64,000 nt of DNA, from positions 496,001-560,000 of the forward strand of contig NZ_VHIB01000008.1 of the NCBI RefSeq assembly GCF_008087345.1, given 5' to 3'. This DNA is from Nocardioides caldifontis. Its GTDB lineage: Bacteria > Actinomycetota > Actinomycetes > Propionibacteriales > Nocardioidaceae. The position numbers were made by a program, and so were the translations under genes. The notes beneath the pieces were generated by a model, which was not told the DNA's origin, did not search any database, and saw only the letters and a program-made list of their open reading frames with translations. This document shows positions 63,034 through 64,000 of this stretch, piece after piece (positions within the stretch are counted from its first letter, which is position 1; the number at the start of each line of letters is the position of its first letter).

Positions 63034-64000
63034 CCCGCCACCACCGCGACGGTGTGGATGAGGACGCCGACGAGCCCGCCGACGATCGTCCCGTTGATCC
63101 GGATGAACTGCAGGTCCTTGCCGACGTGCAGCTCGATCTTGCGGGAGGCCTCGCGGCCGTCCCACTGCTCGATGGTCTGGGTGATCACCGAGGTCAGCTC
63201 CTTTCCGTAGCGGTCGACGAGGAACACCGCGAGCGACGCACCTCGCTCGTCGAGGCGGTCACGGAGCGCCGGGTCCCCCTGGAGCCGCTCGCCGAGGGCG
63301 ATCACCTCTGCGACCCCGCGGCGCACCACCTCACCGTCCGGGTCGGAGAGCGCGGCGACGAAGGCGCGGCGCAAAGCGTTCCAGAGCGAGACGAAGGTGG
63401 CCGGGACCTGCGGCTGGGCGAGCACCCGCTGCTTGAACCGCTCCATCCGCTCGATGGTCTCCTCGTCGTGGAGCAGCCCGTCGGCGAGGTCGGCGAGCAG
63501 CTCGTCGAGGGCGACCCGCGACCGGTGGTGCGGGTCCTTCCGGATGTCCTCGATCCAGGCGAGCACCTCGGTGTGCAGCCGGCGGATCACCCGCTCGTTG
63601 AGCGCCTCGGGCGCCCACCAGGGGGCCCGCTCGGCCACCACGTCGTAGAAGGTGTCGGCGTTGCCGACCAGCCAGCCGTGGGCCTCGTCGAGGAGCAGGT
63701 CGACGACGCTGTGGTGCACGCGGTCGCGGACCAGCTCCTGGAGCAGCCCGCCGGCGAGCGGGCTGATCGGCTCCTCGGCGAAGCGCGGCACCAGCACCCG
63801 CTCGACGAGGTCGGCCACGTCCTCGTCGCGAACCCGCTCGAGTCCGAGCCGGAGCAGCTCCGCGCCCTCGGTCACGACCCGGCGGGCGTTGGCCTCCTGG
63901 GCCAGCCAGTCCCCCACCTTGGAGGCCGGCTGCGCCCCCAGCACCCGGGTGCGGATGACCTCCTCGCGCATGAAGTTCTCGCCGACGAACTCCTCGAGCC
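63030..64000 (-). CDS. DUF445 family protein (partial, runs off right edge)
   Basis: About 323 C-terminal residues are present. The frame is open to the edge (LEEFVGENFMREEVIRTRVL). The sequence has many charged helices and a final hydrophobic segment, GTIVGGLVGVLIHTVAVVAG, which follows IELHVGKDLQFIRIN. DUF445 proteins are membrane-associated with coiled-coil bodies and unknown function. A methionine at 63971 is unlikely to be the true start. Confidence 0.85.
   Translation of the reverse strand, partial: LEEFVGENFMREEVIRTRVLGAQPASKVGDWLAQEANARRVVTEGAELLRLGLERVRDEDVADLVERVLVPRFAEEPISPLAGGLLQELVRDRVHHSVVDLLLDEAHGWLVGNADTFYDVVAERAPWWAPEALNERVIRRLHTEVLAWIEDIRKDPHHRSRVALDELLADLADGLLHDEETIERMERFKQRVLAQPQVPATFVSLWNALRRAFVAALSDPDGEVVRRGVAEVIALGERLQGDPALRDRLDERGASLAVFLVDRYGKELTSVITQTIEQWDGREASRKIELHVGKDLQFIRINGTIVGGLVGVLIHTVAVVAG

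Overview
The window is chromosomal DNA of a high-GC actinobacterium, most likely Nocardioides or another Nocardioidaceae. The evidence is extreme GC with strong third-position bias, frequent GTG/TTG starts, 4-bp ATGA/GTGA gene overlaps, and lineage markers: NucS, WhiB1/WblE, SigR-RsrA, KGD-type 2-oxoglutarate dehydrogenase, Ni-SOD, bL37, DUF2550 and DUF6104. Two blocks keep gene orders familiar from mycobacteria and Streptomyces: argS-lysA-hom-thrC-thrB-rho-rpmE-prfA-prmC-tsaC-wecA-atp (reading right to left) and whiB1/pdtaS ... rsrA-sigR-SRAP ... aroA-rsgA. No prophage, IS element, CRISPR array or rRNA was seen. There is one tRNA.

Layout. 0-9.7 kb: the start of a 3-hydroxyacyl-CoA dehydrogenase, nucS, two MerR regulators each divergent from one small target gene across a palindrome, a D-amino-acid oxidase, an ethylmalonyl-CoA mutase (MeaA/Ecm type), a STAS protein, murA with the fosfomycin-insensitive Asp, and a PduO-type cobalamin adenosyltransferase that can supply the mutase cofactor. 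9.3-23.9 kb (minus strand): DUF2550, the complete F1Fo ATP synthase operon with atpZ/atpI-like genes, wecA, tsaC, prmC, prfA, rpmE, then a response regulator/histidine kinase pair placed between rpmE and rho. 24-32.8 kb: rho with a long Arg/Gln/Asp-rich insert, then lysA-hom-thrC-thrB as a 4-bp-overlap operon, and argS divergent from tRNA-Arg(CCG). 33-41.7 kb: an LCP protein with a membrane partner, kgd, DUF6104, DksA-like, alcohol dehydrogenase and malic enzyme genes.

41.8-50 kb is rich in stress regulation: sodX/sodN, an RsbW-like protein overlapping a SigB/F-type sigma factor, whiB1 back to back with pdtaS, an acetolactate-synthase-like enzyme with a hotdog thioesterase, the 24-codon bL37 gene, and rsrA-sigR with a consensus SigR promoter inside the gene upstream. 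50-57 kb holds an SRAP protein and a more accessory segment: alkB-rubredoxin-TetR for n-alkane hydroxylation, a degenerate GGDEF-like protein, and a 738-residue fusion of ECF sigma factor, zinc-finger anti-sigma domain, membrane segment and duplicated disulfide-type beta domains around an 18-unit PTEE stalk. 56.8-64 kb: aroA, rsgA, DUF2231, hisN overlapping a convergent membrane gene, CBS, FKBP, S4 and DUF445 genes.

Two observations deserve most attention. The first is the sigma/anti-sigma/sensor fusion. The second is a dispersed 23-bp repeat, nine copies in four intergenic loci, with consensus GTGTYGARCCGCCCCTCG followed by TGGCG. Copies are paired at spacings of exactly 22 or 33 bp, and three of the four loci lie between convergent genes.
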